This document shows, piece after piece, positions 16,618-22,755 of a DNA stretch of 23,227 nucleotides. The position numbers and the translations under genes are program-made. Under the pieces are notes generated by a model, which was not told the origin of the DNA, did not search any database, and saw nothing but the letters and a program-made list of their open reading frames with translations. Every line of letters starts with the position of its first letter. The first letter of the stretch is position 1. The DNA lies in assembly GCA_049282265.1 (NCBI GenBank), contig JBAPTR010000029.1, positions 1 through 23,227 of the forward strand, in the 5' to 3' direction. This stretch comes from CAYUCJ01 sp049282265 (lineage in GTDB: Bacteria > Desulfobacterota > DSM-4660 > Desulfatiglandales > Desulfatiglandaceae).

Positions 16618-16947
16618 TTACTCTTTATGGCTCAACAGGTAATCGGCCAAGGCTTTTCGGTCGCTGTCAGACAGGGCCTTGGTCTTTTCAATGTATCTTT
16701 TCATCGCCATTCCCTTCTCAGGCCTTATGATGGACTCCGACTCGCCCTTAAAGAAGCTTATTAACCGCTCTTCCTTTCCCTGATAGCTTTGGGCAATCTC
16801 TCTCAGAGAGGGATTGGCCTTGCCGGTGTCCAATTTGTGGCATATCCCGCAGTGATGGGATTTGAAAATCGAATCTCCTTCCTCTGCCGCAACATTGACC
16901 GCCAGAAACACCAGGCCCACGATAACAATCAGGATCAACTTCCTCAT
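16618..16947 (-). CDS. Small exported c-type cytochrome
   Basis: A 109-residue protein with a signal peptide at 1-21 (MRKLILIVIVGLVFLAVNVA then A) and a single heme-attachment motif, CGICH, at 33-37. This is the class I monoheme pattern: heme site near the N-terminus, a likely distal methionine at M80 or M82 (EKGMAMKRY), and a C-terminal helix with LSDSDRKALADYLLSHKE that packs on the N-terminal helix. It would carry electrons in the periplasm. The AGGAGG ribosome-binding site is very strong. It starts 16 bases after the CBM48 gene ends and lies 109 bases before glgX, so it appears to be read together with glycogen genes, for which no electron-transfer role is known. Fold and localisation are firm; partner is unknown. 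Confidence 0.88.
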   Translation of the reverse strand: MRKLILIVIVGLVFLAVNVAAEEGDSIFKSHHCGICHKLDTGKANPSLREIAQSYQGKEERLISFFKGESESIIRPEKGMAMKRYIEKTKALSDSDRKALADYLLSHKE

Positions 16948-16960
16948 TTGACCTCCTCAC

Positions 16961-17013
16961 CAATCAAAGGGTTGCTTTGCGCCTCCTTGATCTGCCTGCC
17001 TGTCCATGGACAT
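16961..17013. repeat. Diverged copy of the palindromic repeat, forming the 3' end of the CBM48 gene
   Basis: Aligned base by base, this stretch matches 20157-20209 at about 42 of 53 positions without gaps (for example AATCAA, GGGTTGC and TGTCCATGG against CGTCCATGG). The palindromic core is retained: GTCCATGGAC here, GTGCCC...GGGCAC there. It encodes the last 15 or so residues of the CBM48 protein, after the conserved glycogen-binding fold has ended. The likeness is direct; insertion into the gene is inferred. Confidence 0.6.
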
Positions 17014-17293
17014 GCACATCAAAGATGTTATTTTGCGTTCCAAAGGAGTTCCAGCAGACCTGATCGTTTTTTGGGTCACTCCACCATTGTCCATCCACCA
17101 AAAACCTGTACTCGTTTCTTCCCGCAGGAAGCATGGCATTCCTGTGCCAGACACCGTTCTCGTCTTTTTTCATTGCATGTGTGTCGGTACTCCACTTATT
17201 GAAATCCCCCGAAACTGCAACGTGTTTCGCCCCAGGAGCATGTAGTAAGAATGCCACCTTTCGCTTCCCGATATTTGTTTTTTGTTTCGCCAT
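16964..17293 (-). CDS. Stand-alone CBM48 glycogen-binding protein
   Basis: A 109-residue protein made almost entirely of one CBM48 / AMPK-beta-type glycogen-recognition domain: VAFLLHAPGAKHVAVSGDFN (13-32) with NKW at W34, GVWHRNAMLPAGRNEYRFLV (47-66), DGQWWSDP with W70/W71, and NSFGTQNNIF near 82-91. The two tryptophan sites and the NN pair correspond to glycogen contacts in AMPK beta. No catalytic domain and no signal peptide, so it should act in the cytoplasm, perhaps tethering or sensing glycogen. GAGGAGG precedes the ATG. The basic tail after about 94 (HVHGQAGRSRRRKATL) is encoded by a repeat-like sequence and looks like a replaced C-terminus. It lies 58 bases after the TM-helix protein gene and 16 bases before the cytochrome gene. 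Confidence 0.88.
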   Translation of the reverse strand: MAKQKTNIGKRKVAFLLHAPGAKHVAVSGDFNKWSTDTHAMKKDENGVWHRNAMLPAGRNEYRFLVDGQWWSDPKNDQVCWNSFGTQNNIFDVHVHGQAGRSRRRKATL

Positions 17294-17351
17294 TTATAGA
17301 TGCCTCCTCGTAAGACCTCGCAGGCCATTTTATTAAGCTTCTTCAAACAAT

Positions 17352-18047
17352 TTATGCAGTTTTCGACTGCTTGGCCGGGGGTTTTCCCCCTCCGAGCCAT
17401 TTTTCCAAGTATTCAGCAGCCGTATCTCTTCCTCCCAGCCCAAAAGCCAATGCCAGTGCTAATGCCGTAGCCCCAAATGCAATGATAAATGCCGCCGCTA
17501 CAATCTCCTCTCCAATTCCAAGTTGAAAAAGAGAAATAGAGGCGGAAAAGAAGATAATGGAATAAAAAGCGACCTTCCCGAGCCCCTCTGCACTCACCAT
17601 GCCGGCATTGGACGCCGCTGTCCGCACAACAGCAGAAATCAGATTCGCAAACAGGGTTCCCAGTACCAGAACAACGATGGCAGCAACAACATTCGGGATA
17701 TATAGAAAAACATCATTGAGGATATCCGAGACAATCGGCAGACCCAACGCATCCAAGGTTGCAATGAGCACCAGAACCATGACGAACCAATAGATCAAAG
17801 ATCCGATGATCTCGGAGGGGGTTTTGACAATGCTGCCCTTCTTGAGAAATTCATTAACACCCGTTTTTCCGGTTGCGCTGTCAAAACGCACAAGTTTGAG
17901 TAGCTTAACGGCTGCATATTTTATGAGTCGAGCGAAAATCAATCCCAGGATGAAGATAATAATTGCGCCAATCAGTTGAGGCAAAAAGGCCGTAATCTTT
18001 GTGGCAAAGGCATCCCACGCTCCCCTGATAACGGTTGTAATCTGCAT
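17352..18047 (-). CDS. Conserved TM-helix (MscS-related) membrane protein
   Basis: A 231-residue inner-membrane protein of the 'conserved TM helix' family, distantly related to mechanosensitive channels. Hydrophobic segments: about 23-44 (FLPQLIGAIIIFILGLIFAR), 80-103, 114-141 (IPNVVAAIVVLVLGTLFANL), about 160-180, and 185-210, ending in the hallmark ALAFGLGGRDTAAEYLEKW. The first and third segments are internal repeats of the same helix type (FL/IP.. I.. A.I.ILGL.FA.LI). There is no MscS beta domain. AGGAGG precedes the ATG. The gene is the first of a same-strand series leading into the CBM48, cytochrome and glycogen genes, with 58 bases to the CBM48 start. Family is firm; function in this class is not well established. 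Confidence 0.85.
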   Translation of the reverse strand: MQITTVIRGAWDAFATKITAFLPQLIGAIIIFILGLIFARLIKYAAVKLLKLVRFDSATGKTGVNEFLKKGSIVKTPSEIIGSLIYWFVMVLVLIATLDALGLPIVSDILNDVFLYIPNVVAAIVVLVLGTLFANLISAVVRTAASNAGMVSAEGLGKVAFYSIIFFSASISLFQLGIGEEIVAAAFIIAFGATALALALAFGLGGRDTAAEYLEKWLGGGKPPAKQSKTA

Positions 18048-18531
18048 CTCTTTTACCTCCTATGTTTGTTTTGAAGGGGCTTAACCTTTGAGCACTACGT
18101 ACTCAAAGGTCCATTGCAGTGCTCCAATAATTTGGTCGAAACAGTTATGCAATGTTTTTGTCAATGCGTTAATGTATTGAGTTTATTAAGAAGTTACAAT
18201 GTTACTTTTGGAAAGTTACAGTAAGGGCTGGTTCTGGTTTTCTAAAACCTTATGGCAATTGCTGGCATCTGCATAGAGCATGTCCAGTAGCCTGAGAGTA
18301 ATAGCCTCATCGAGCAAAAGGCCCTTTGTCGATCTTTCCAGAGCGTGAAATCACTGGAGAGTCATGCAAAATACTTCTATAAAAACATGATAGACATGAA
18401 GGTGACCCCATGTCAAGACCGTTTTATGTGAGAGACTTACCGAAAAATCTCTAGAAGCTCCCACTGATTTGGGTTCTTCAAGCACCACTGACACGTATAT
18501 TTCAGAGAATTTTGTTAGGTGTGGTGGAGGG
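18048..18531. other. Non-coding gap between the PfkB gene and the TM-helix protein gene
   Basis: About 480 AT-rich bases without a supported gene. On the minus strand a TTGACA hexamer lies near 18160, upstream of the TM-helix protein gene, but no good -10 follows at 16-18 bases. A short plus-strand frame starting MSRPFYVRDLPKNL stops after 14 codons and is not recognised. A promoter for the downstream minus-strand series is expected here; none can be shown. Confidence 0.4.
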
Positions 18532-19458
18532 TTAAAGAAAGGAGATCCGGACAAGGGTCAGCAGTTCCTCCACTCTATGCCGGTGGCAGAGTTCCGTGCC
18601 GGGAGTCTGAGCCGTGGCAGTTCCTGCTGCGCAGGCCAGTCGGATGCACTCCGTCAGGTCTTTTCCCTGCGACAGACCAAGGACAAAGCCGGCCACTGCG
18701 GAGTCGCCCGCCCCCACTGTACTGTCCGACACAACGGGTGGAGCTATCGCCTTTATCTTCTTTCCCTGCGTTGAAAGAATCATGCCCTCTTTTCCCCTTG
18801 AAACAAGAATGTATTGAATTCCTCTGGCATGGATCTCTGCACAGGCACTTACAATCTCCTGTTCTCCTCGAAGATCTTTTCCGACCAACCGTGAGAGTTC
18901 GTGGCGGTTCGGTTTGATGCCGTCGGGTTGATATGCAACAGACTGTTTCAGTGCCTCCCCGTCCGCGTCCAAGAAAACAAGGGCCCCTTTTTTCTTGCCG
19001 GCCAGAATCAATTGACCGTAGAGGTTGGGCGTGATGCTCTTTGGAAGACTGCCGCTCAACACCAGATAGTCCATGTCGCGGACCTGCAGGATCTGGTTGT
19101 AAAGGGTCCCGATTTCCGTGGGGTCCACGGAAGGTCCGGGCGCACTGATCACGAACTGGCGGGAGGTACTTTTCTCCTTCAGGATAATATTGGTCCGTGT
19201 TTCCAGGGATATCCTGGTGAAGTCGCACATGATCCCTGCATTGATCAAGAGTCCCTCCAGGCGAAGGCCGCCATAGCCGCCCAGGAATCCCAATGCCACA
19301 CTCTGTCCCCCGAGTTCATGAATAACGCGGGACACATCTATACCCTTGCCGGCGGCATAGAAAGTTTCAGAGAGCACACGAATAGTATCGTCTTCCAGCA
19401 ATTTCTCGACGACAATAGCCCTGTCCAAAGCGGGGTTTACCGTGATCGTATATATCAT
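18532..19458 (-). CDS. PfkB-family sugar-phosphate kinase (1-phosphofructokinase / 6-phosphofructokinase II type)
   Basis: ATP-dependent ribokinase-family kinase, most like hexose-phosphate kinases such as FruK, LacC and PfkB; likely phosphorylates fructose-1-phosphate, fructose-6-phosphate or tagatose-6-phosphate. The start MIYTITVNPALDRAI is the typical N-terminus. AAGKGIDVSRVIHELGG (36-52) is the substrate signature, GIKPNRHEL (180-188) the middle motif, and DSTVGAGDSAVAGFVLG (245-261) the catalytic anion hole with base D252. The second ATG (19458) is preferred over 19464 because AGAGGAG is then correctly spaced. 308 residues, normal. It probably stands alone: the broken MscS gene is upstream and a 480-base gap lies downstream. 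No PTS or transporter is adjacent, which favours a glycolytic PfkB role over FruK, but this is inference. Confidence 0.88.
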   Translation of the reverse strand: MIYTITVNPALDRAIVVEKLLEDDTIRVLSETFYAAGKGIDVSRVIHELGGQSVALGFLGGYGGLRLEGLLINAGIMCDFTRISLETRTNIILKEKSTSRQFVISAPGPSVDPTEIGTLYNQILQVRDMDYLVLSGSLPKSITPNLYGQLILAGKKKGALVFLDADGEALKQSVAYQPDGIKPNRHELSRLVGKDLRGEQEIVSACAEIHARGIQYILVSRGKEGMILSTQGKKIKAIAPPVVSDSTVGAGDSAVAGFVLGLSQGKDLTECIRLACAAGTATAQTPGTELCHRHRVEELLTLVRISFL

Positions 19459-19518
19459 GAGCATTCTCCTCTGGAAGATTCTGTTCCATATTATTCAAAA
19501 TGCAGGGCATTGTCGTCA

Positions 19519-20096
19519 TCAAAGTGGTGGTTTCGTGTCTGTCTCCTTTCCCGAATCCATGAGCTGCAATTGCAGTGGAGTGTTGGCGTCGAAATGTACG
19601 TCCAACTGGGGAAAGGCGATAACGATTCCCGCCTCCCTGAACAGCTCGTCAATGCGGAAGCGGAGGTCGCTTTCTATGATCCGGCGTTCCATGATCCTGG
19701 TCATGCTCAGCCAGAAATAGATATCAAAGATGAGCGCGTTATTCCCGAAGTCGCTGAAAAGCACAAAAGTTCGGGGGCGCTCAGGACTTTCTTGCGTTCC
19801 CTGGCCGCCTCCAGCATGAGACGCTCCACATCCTGCACGGGTGATCCGTATCGGTTGCTTTCATCTCTTCGCGGGGGACATTTTTCTCCTTTTGAAGGCT
19901 TTTCTGCTTCTTCAGAGCGGTAAGCAGGCGTTGATAGCTCGTCTGAATATCCTGGAGCTTTGCTTTTCGTTCCTGTAAGTCAGAAAGAGAAACCCCAATG
20001 CGTTTGGCCGTCTGTTCATTTTCAGCGGATTCAGCCTGCTGTAAACTATGTCCGATTTCTTCTATTCTCTTCCCAATGGTGATGGAACCGTAAAAA
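19519..20096 (-). pseudogene. Broken MscS-family channel gene (coiled-coil start and C-terminal tail only)
   Basis: Three stretches in different minus-strand frames belong to one MscS-type gene. From about 20083 to 19870 the translation is a coiled coil (SLSDLQERKAKLQDIQTSYQ and so on), as in N-terminal extensions of large MscK-like channels. From about 19852 to 19770 a second frame gives YGSPVQDVERLMLEAARERK, the cytoplasmic domain just after the beta domain. From about 19764 to 19519 a third frame gives LFSDFGNNALIFDIYFWLSM and RFRIDELFREAGIVIAFPQL, the MscS C-terminus. The pore helices and beta domain between the first two are missing, and a small indel separates the last two near 19765-19775. 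The final 81 codons are open but lack any channel. Firm as a remnant. Confidence 0.75.
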
Positions 20097-20150
20097 GTCC
20101 GTCCACGGACTTTTTACTCACAGAAACCGAAAAGTGTGATTTTCGGTTTC
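20090..20150. repeat. Two adjacent perfect hairpins
   Basis: GTAAAAAGTCCGT (20090-20102) and ACGGACTTTTTAC (20105-20117) form a 13-base perfect palindrome with 2 bases between the arms. GAAACCGAAAA (20123-20133) and TTTTCGGTTTC (20140-20150) form an 11-base perfect stem with a 6-base loop. They open a run of consecutive stem-loops and also border the MscS remnant. Confidence 0.85.
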
Positions 20151-20154
20151 CTTA

Positions 20155-20240
20155 CAAATCAACGGGTTGCGATGCACCCCATTGATTTGCGTGCCCGTCC
20201 ATGGGCACGTTGATGACTTCCGACGAAGTCGTCTCATCCC
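20155..20240. repeat. Full copy of the palindromic repeat: three consecutive stem-loops
   Basis: Stem 1: CAAATCAA (20155-20162) with TTGATTTG (20182-20189), extended inward by GGG/CCC and TGC/GCA pairs. Stem 2: CGTGCCC (20190-20196) with GGGCACG (20203-20209). Stem 3: GATGACTTC (20212-20220) with GAAGTCGTC (20225-20233), one T-G pair. Parts recur at 16961-17013 and 5822-5845. This is the pattern of a REP/BIME-like intergenic element; no gene is encoded in it. Confidence 0.75.
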
Positions 20241-20265
20241 CCGGAGTCAAGGAGCAGGGCGTGAG

Positions 20266-20432
20266 ACTCTTTTTCAGACCCTTTCTCATAGTGCACTTGG
20301 CGCCAAACACCGACATGGACGGCTATTTGGGGTTTACGCCTCCCAAACCCCATGTGCTTCTATGAATTCATGCTAAACCCCAAATAGCCGTCCATCCCCT
20401 CCGAAGTATTTAGAAAGGGTCTGAAAAAGAGT
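20266..20432. repeat. Nested long inverted repeats (about 167 bases)
   Basis: Outer arms: 20266-20286 and 20412-20432, 21 bases, perfect (left arm ACTCTTTTTCAGACCCTTTC then T). Inner arms: 20315-20336 and 20374-20395, 22 bases, perfect (left arm begins ATGGACGGCTATTTGGGG). The arms are separated by 28 and 16 unpaired bases and the loop is 37 bases. Both strands of the arms translate to related peptides (TLFQTLS, GRLFGV), simply because they are inverted copies. It resembles a MITE-like or cruciform element; no transposase is nearby. Confidence 0.85.
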
Positions 20433-20660
20433 GTCAGGTTCGGCTCCTCTTCGTACCTCATAGGCTGCCGCTCGCGGCATAAACCAGCTTTTTACAAAGC
20501 CATCAATGGTGATTGGGCTCAATTCATCTGAGCTCTCTTCCTGCTTCACCTTTTTGGATGGTTGATCCCCGGCAAATCCCACTGTTCCATAAAACCAGAG
20601 AATTGCGGAAAGGCAAAAAACGACCATCCAGAAACATCTGCGCCCGAGCAGTCCCATCAT
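20373..20660 (-). CDS. Small exported or membrane-anchored protein of unknown function
   Basis: I do not recognise this gene. The predicted product of about 95 residues starts with a basic, then hydrophobic stretch (RRCFWMVVFCLSAILWFYGT) ending in VGFAGD, which looks like a signal peptide. A short charged region (KKVKQEESSDELSPITIDGF) follows. The last 25 or so residues (PDTLFQTLSKYFGGDGRLFG then V) are encoded by the right arms of the nested inverted repeat, and the stop codon lies just past the inner arm. So at least the C-terminus is repeat sequence read as protein. AGGA lies about 8 bases upstream of the ATG at 20660; ATG 20657 and GTG 20666 are alternatives. The hydrophobic start argues for a real gene, the tail against an intact one. 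May be a truncated exported protein. Confidence 0.45.
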   Translation of the reverse strand: MMGLLGRRCFWMVVFCLSAILWFYGTVGFAGDQPSKKVKQEESSDELSPITIDGFVKSWFMPRAAAYEVRRGAEPDTLFQTLSKYFGGDGRLFGV

Positions 20661-20772
20661 GATCACGTCCTGTTGTTCCTCCGTCCCTGTTTCCCTCGTT
20701 TCACCGTCGCATGCCGGCAGGAAACGTGCATCGAACCATCAGCCTCGAAATCAGCTCAAACGAAAAGCGCCC

Positions 20773-21057
20773 TCATGGCGCATCGGTATTTTCCTTTCTG
20801 AGCTCACCCATGTTTTGTTCCAGATTTGAGACCTTCTTGTTTAACTTCCTTATCTTAAGATGTTTACTTGCAAGATTGGGCAAGGAAAGAACTGCGACTA
20901 TGGCTGCTCCGACCACCGCTGAATAAAAAACCAGGGCAGTGAGAGACATCTGAAGCCTCCAGAGGATGAACCTTAATTCCAAGGGGGCAGTGTTTTGTAT
21001 GCTGGCAATCACTAACACCAAAAGAAGCAAAAACGTCACTATTAATGAAAGATACAT
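20773..21057 (-). CDS. LapA-domain (DUF1049) small membrane protein
   Basis: A 94-residue inner-membrane protein. Two hydrophobic segments (about 2-19 and 38-60) flank a short loop with the LapA hallmark ASIQNTAPLELRFILWRLQM, where Q-N followed by hydrophobic and F/W residues is typical. A charged, probably coiled-coil tail follows at 62-90 (KIRKLNKKVSNLEQNMGELR). In E. coli LapA works with LapB in controlling LpxC and lipopolysaccharide assembly; here no lapB is adjacent, so the link is by family only. AGGAG lies about 8 bases before the ATG. The MgtC gene is about 155 bases upstream on the same strand. Family assignment good, role uncertain. Confidence 0.85.
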   Translation of the reverse strand: MYLSLIVTFLLLLVLVIASIQNTAPLELRFILWRLQMSLTALVFYSAVVGAAIVAVLSLPNLASKHLKIRKLNKKVSNLEQNMGELRKENTDAP

Positions 21058-21213
21058 TATTTTCTCCTTTCTCTTTGGGGTTGTAATTCCGCGCTACAAG
21101 ATATGCTTCATCGGTCTCAATTGCTTCCGGACTGTCAGCACATTGCATCGCATCAGCTGCAGCAACGGTCCGTGATTACTCCTCAAACCATAAAGGATAT
21201 GGCACTTGAATTA

Positions 21214-21660
21214 TTACTCTTTTTGGGAATGGACGCCTTTTCGGAGAAATGCGACCCTGTTTTCAAGAAGCCCGATGCCGATGAGAATGACAGTTGTGAA
21301 AAGCATAACGATGATGGCTGCCACGTAATGGGCGAACCCGATCATTGCTCCGATGCCTGCCAGTATCCAGATGACCGATGCTGAAGTGATACCTGTCACG
21401 TGGCCGTCCCGGGCGATAATGACTCCGGCTCCCAGGAATCCAATACCGGTGATAACTTGTCCGAGAACTCTTGTGATATCCACATTTGCGCCTGAGTGGG
21501 TAAGCCCGAGGCTTATAAAAAGATTGGTACCGAGACAGATAAATATGCTTGTTCGGATCCCGGCCGGCTTGCCTTTGAGTTGTCGTTCAAGCCCGATAAC
21601 GGCCCCGCAAAAAACCGCCAGAAGGACACCGATCCAGAACCCCGATTTTGCAATATCCAT
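21214..21660 (-). CDS. MgtC/SapB-family membrane protein
   Basis: A 148-residue inner-membrane protein of the MgtC/SapB family, whose members are linked to growth at low Mg2+ and to control of ATP synthase or ion transport. About four hydrophobic segments are visible. Signature stretches: CGAVIGLERQLKGKPAGIRT (18-37), GTNLFISLG (44-52), and GIGFLGAGVIIARDGHVTGI followed by TSASVIWILAGIGAMIGFAH. It has only the membrane domain; the C-terminal ACT-like cytoplasmic domain of Salmonella MgtC is absent, as in many SapB-type members. A GGAG ribosome-binding site lies about 11 bases before the ATG. It shares a 543-base divergent region with the retropepsin-like gene, so a regulated promoter or leader could lie there. 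Family firm; actual substrate unknown. Confidence 0.9.
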   Translation of the reverse strand: MDIAKSGFWIGVLLAVFCGAVIGLERQLKGKPAGIRTSIFICLGTNLFISLGLTHSGANVDITRVLGQVITGIGFLGAGVIIARDGHVTGITSASVIWILAGIGAMIGFAHYVAAIIVMLFTTVILIGIGLLENRVAFLRKGVHSQKE

Positions 21661-22203
21661 TGATTCAATGCTCCATTCAAGCTATCGTGCAATATTATAT
21701 TACGAAAAAAGTCATCATATGCATAGGACAATTTCTTGACAATAGTGGGAAATGGCAAGGCAGTGTTTTTCTCCGGAGCAGCCTTCCGCCGCCCACTATG
21801 AGTGAACCGGAAACGTGAGTAGGAGTATTGTGGACTATAAGGCGCTAAAACAGCATTTTCGCCGAATGCGCAAATGTGTCTCGGCCTGCAGTACCTCTTG
21901 CCCATCGGGCCGGTTCGTGCTGACCTTGCATTGAACCCGGATAGAAATGCCGAAAGAGGTGAAGACCTCTTTGTGTTTCATTTTAGCGTGGGCATGGCAT
22001 TTTGAGCCATGGTTACTGCCATTCCTGGCGTTGTTTTTTGATAGGTATGGCAGCCTTATCTTTGCGTTTTCCCAATTATCGGCGTAGAGGACTGAGTATA
22101 ATCGTACATTTCCAATAGGAACGCCTGATGGAAACCGGGCGTGCAATTACACCGGCGCCTGCTCCGGGTGGGGGCGGTTTCGGGGCCGGAGAAGGAGGAC
22201 TCC
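21661..22203. other. Divergent intergenic region with stem-loops
   Basis: About 540 bases between mgtC-like (minus) and the retropepsin-like gene (plus). No recognised gene. Two inverted repeats stand out: ATAGTGGG (21742-21749) with CCCACTAT (21792-21799), enclosing CTCCGGAG, and AAAGAGGT-GAAG-ACCTCTTT (21953-21972), a perfect 8-base stem with a tetraloop followed by a T-rich stretch. A plus-strand TTGACA lies at about 21736-21741 without a convincing -10. The second hairpin could act as a terminator or attenuator on the plus strand; evidence is structural only. Confidence 0.4.
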
Positions 22204-22728
22204 ATGACAAGAATCAACAAAATAAATCCCATAGGGTTAATCGCAATTGCCCTCGCTGTTTTTCTGTGGAATCCGATGATTGCGTTTTCATCGGAAAAAG
22301 GGATCGTGGGGTTGATTGAAAAAGTGAGAATCTGTCCGGGCGGTCTTGAATTCAGCGCAAAGCTCGATACGGGCGCAAGAAACTCTTCTCTGGGTGTCTC
22401 TCAAGCCGTCGAATTTGAGCGCAACGGCGAAAAGTGGATTCGCTTTGACGTGGCGAATTTGAAGGGCGAGAAGAGAACGATCGAAAGAAAAATTATCAAA
22501 CAGGCCAGGATTAAGCGGCACAAAACCAGCTCGGTCAGCCGTTACGTGATCAAACTGGGCGTCTGCCTGGGGGAACACTACCGGGAAGTTGAAGTCAACC
22601 TGGAAGACCGGACCGGATTTAATTACCGGATGCTGGTCGGCCGCAGTTTTATGGAAGGCGTTTTCATCGTCGATCCGTCGCTCAATTTCACCACCCAGCC
22701 CAGATGCGCGGAACCCTGCGGGAACTGA
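22204..22728 (+). CDS. Exported retropepsin-like aspartic protease (RimB / 'ATP-dependent zinc protease' family)
   Basis: A 174-residue protein with a signal peptide or anchor at about 8-29 (IGLIAIALAVFLWNPMIAF). The retropepsin-type domain begins at about 34 (IVGLIEKVRI), with the active-site motif AKLDTGARNSSL (52-63; D55-T56-G57) and the conserved YRMLVGRSFMEGVFIVDPSL (141-160). The family, long named 'ATP-dependent zinc protease', often neighbours RimK-type ATP-grasp ligases and is thought to process glutamate-type tails or cell-surface substrates. The ATG at 22204 is chosen because GGAGG lies just upstream; the frame is open further upstream but without a site. It is the only clear plus-strand gene and is convergent with the aspartoacylase-family gene, 27 bases apart. 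Fold firm, substrate unknown. Confidence 0.86.
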   Translation: MTRINKINPIGLIAIALAVFLWNPMIAFSSEKGIVGLIEKVRICPGGLEFSAKLDTGARNSSLGVSQAVEFERNGEKWIRFDVANLKGEKRTIERKIIKQARIKRHKTSSVSRYVIKLGVCLGEHYREVEVNLEDRTGFNYRMLVGRSFMEGVFIVDPSLNFTTQPRCAEPCGN

Positions 22729-22755
22729 TTTCGGAGGGAGTTCGATGAAGCGCGT

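Noticed and set aside
18351..18554. Minus-strand frame of 67 codons downstream of PfkB
   Set aside because: Overlaps the PfkB stop region, no motif, no ribosome-binding site.
18901..19923. 340-codon plus-strand open frame opposite the PfkB gene
   Set aside because: The minus strand carries all PfkB motifs (GKGIDVSR, GAGDS) with a proper start; the opposite frame has no recognisable domain and runs on into the broken MscS gene.
20155..20432. CRISPR array
   Set aside because: The elements are inverted, not direct, repeats; no regular spacing or unique spacers, and no cas genes in the window.
21835..22146. Minus-strand frame of 103 codons in the divergent region
   Set aside because: No ribosome-binding site, no recognisable motif, odd residue composition (many Cys, His and Arg); treated as non-coding.
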